From assembly GCA_018819005.1 (NCBI GenBank), contig JAHJQU010000396.1, positions 1-6,286 on the forward strand: a stretch of 6,286 nt of DNA. The letters are read 5' to 3'. Position 1 is the stretch's first letter, and the number at the start of each line of letters is the position of its first letter. The notes beneath the pieces are model-generated. The model searched no databases, had not been told where the DNA came from, and was given only the letters and a program-made list of their open reading frames with translations. Source of the stretch: Pseudomonadota bacterium (GTDB lineage: Bacteria; Desulfobacterota; Desulfobacteria; Desulfobacterales; RPRI01). Positions 5,453-6,286 of the stretch are shown one piece after another. The translations under genes were made by a program, and so were the position numbers.

Positions 5453-6286
5453 ATGAAATTCATAATAATTGGTGGTGATGCTGCCGGAATGAGTGCGGCA
5501 AGTCGGGCAAAAAGAAACAGACCCGATATGGATATCATCGTCCTGGAAAAAACTTCCGATGTTTCATACAGCGCATGCGGCATGCCTTATAATCTGGCTG
5601 ATTCAGGGAGAAGCATGGATGACCTTGTTGTCAGGCAGGCAAATGTTTTCAGAGACAGACAGAAGATAGACCTGAGAACAGGACATTATGTAGAAGCCAT
5701 AGATGTAAACCGAAAGGCAGTAAGAGGAACAACGCATGACGGCAGCAAGTTTGATCTTCAATATGACAAGCTTCTGATAGCTACCGGAGCATCACCAGTT
5801 ATTCCGAAGCTTCCCGGATTTGATCTTCCCGGAGTAACGAGCATGAAAAGCCTTAATGATGGAAGAGTAATCAAGCAATTCATCACTGACAACAAGGTTA
5901 AAAATGTTGTGATCATCGGTATGGGGTATATTGCGCTTGAAATGTGTGAAGCTTTCAGGGCCCTCGGAATTGAAGTTGATATGGTTAAACCCCGATCTGT
6001 TTTTATTCCATGGATGAACAACAAGCTGGCCTCAGCGGTAAAAACTGAAGTTGAAACAAACAATGTCAGAATACATCTCGGTCACAGAATAGAAACAATA
6101 GTGAGGGAAGAAGATGGACTAAAGGTGATCTGCAGCGACGTTGATCTTTCCTGCCGGATGGTATTCGTTGCCGTTGGAGTTGCACCCAACAGTCAATTGG
6201 CTGAAGATGCAGGTCTTGAGCTTGGACCCTCAAAGTCGATTTCGGTTGATAAAACCCTTTGCACCTCCAACCCTGATATATACGCA
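5453..6286 (+). CDS. CoA-disulfide reductase / NAD(P)H oxidase-like FAD flavoprotein (3' partial)
   Basis: Cytosolic FAD-dependent pyridine-nucleotide-disulfide oxidoreductase of the single-cysteine group (CoA-disulfide reductase, NADH oxidase, polysulfide reductase). There are 278 codons visible, and the frame is open at the window end; families run about 440-560 aa. The FAD-binding motif GGDAAGMSAASRA is at 7-19. The redox motif SYSACGMPY at 38-46 has one cysteine (Cys42), as in CoA-disulfide reductase, and lacks the CxxxxC pair of glutathione/lipoamide reductases. The ATG motif LLIATGASP is at 108-116. The nucleotide-binding fold VVIIGMGYIALE at 152-163 reads GxGxxA, and Lys179 and Arg181 follow the second strand, which hints at NADPH. 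The second FAD-linked motif FVAVGVAPN lies at about 238-246. The ribosome site AAGGA (5441-5445) supports the ATG at 5453. The exact substrate cannot be told, since the C-terminal half (possible rhodanese or extra domain) is outside the window. Confidence 0.88.
   Translation, partial: MKFIIIGGDAAGMSAASRAKRNRPDMDIIVLEKTSDVSYSACGMPYNLADSGRSMDDLVVRQANVFRDRQKIDLRTGHYVEAIDVNRKAVRGTTHDGSKFDLQYDKLLIATGASPVIPKLPGFDLPGVTSMKSLNDGRVIKQFITDNKVKNVVIIGMGYIALEMCEAFRALGIEVDMVKPRSVFIPWMNNKLASAVKTEVETNNVRIHLGHRIETIVREEDGLKVICSDVDLSCRMVFVAVGVAPNSQLAEDAGLELGPSKSISVDKTLCTSNPDIYA

Overview
The window reads almost entirely on the + strand and looks like a chromosomal segment of a Gram-negative bacterium, moderately AT-rich, with an outer membrane. 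The gene set is a STAS-fused MlaE permease, MlaF, a long MlaD, an outer-membrane-type lipoprotein, phosphoglucose isomerase and a CoA-disulfide-reductase-like flavoprotein. This set, plus a large imperfect-palindrome intergenic repeat, is most reminiscent of Desulfobacterota (former Deltaproteobacteria, Desulfobacterales-like). That assignment is a judgement from memory of such genomes, not a database result.

Bases 1-3720 hold an Mla/MCE phospholipid-transport locus. It contains the 3' part of an mlaE permease carrying an N-terminal STAS domain (the domain that is a separate protein, MlaB, in E. coli), the mlaF ATPase, the mlaD substrate-binding/MCE protein with a long helical C-terminus, and an ABC-transport auxiliary (PqiC-like) lipoprotein. 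Together they would form an inner-membrane ABC importer/exporter of lipids whose MCE protein and lipoprotein reach across the periplasm. No mlaC or mlaA is visible here. The first three genes are closely spaced (13 and 23 nt gaps).

The gap between mlaD and the lipoprotein (2882-3072) is the main non-coding feature. It contains a roughly 126-bp imperfect inverted repeat (GACGGC...GCCGTC ends, perfect 7-bp central hairpin). This repeat sits inside a 151-bp stretch bounded by 9-bp direct repeats (AAAGATTAA), one of which is the very end of mlaD. The arrangement suggests a MITE-like insertion just behind the mlaD stop codon. Without it, the lipoprotein start would lie about 31 nt after mlaD, as expected for one operon.

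Bases 3717-5336 encode a complete glucose-6-phosphate isomerase (pgi) whose ATG overlaps the lipoprotein TGA by 4 nt, so a central-carbon enzyme appears translationally coupled to the lipid-transport operon. After a 116-nt spacer with a plausible promoter and an AT-rich inverted repeat, bases 5453-6286 encode the first 278 residues of a single-cysteine flavoprotein disulfide reductase/NAD(P)H oxidase that runs off the window. No tRNA, rRNA, CRISPR array or clear rho-independent terminator was seen. No wholly new system is evident. The most noteworthy items are the probable MITE and the hybrid Mla/Pqi-pgi gene arrangement.
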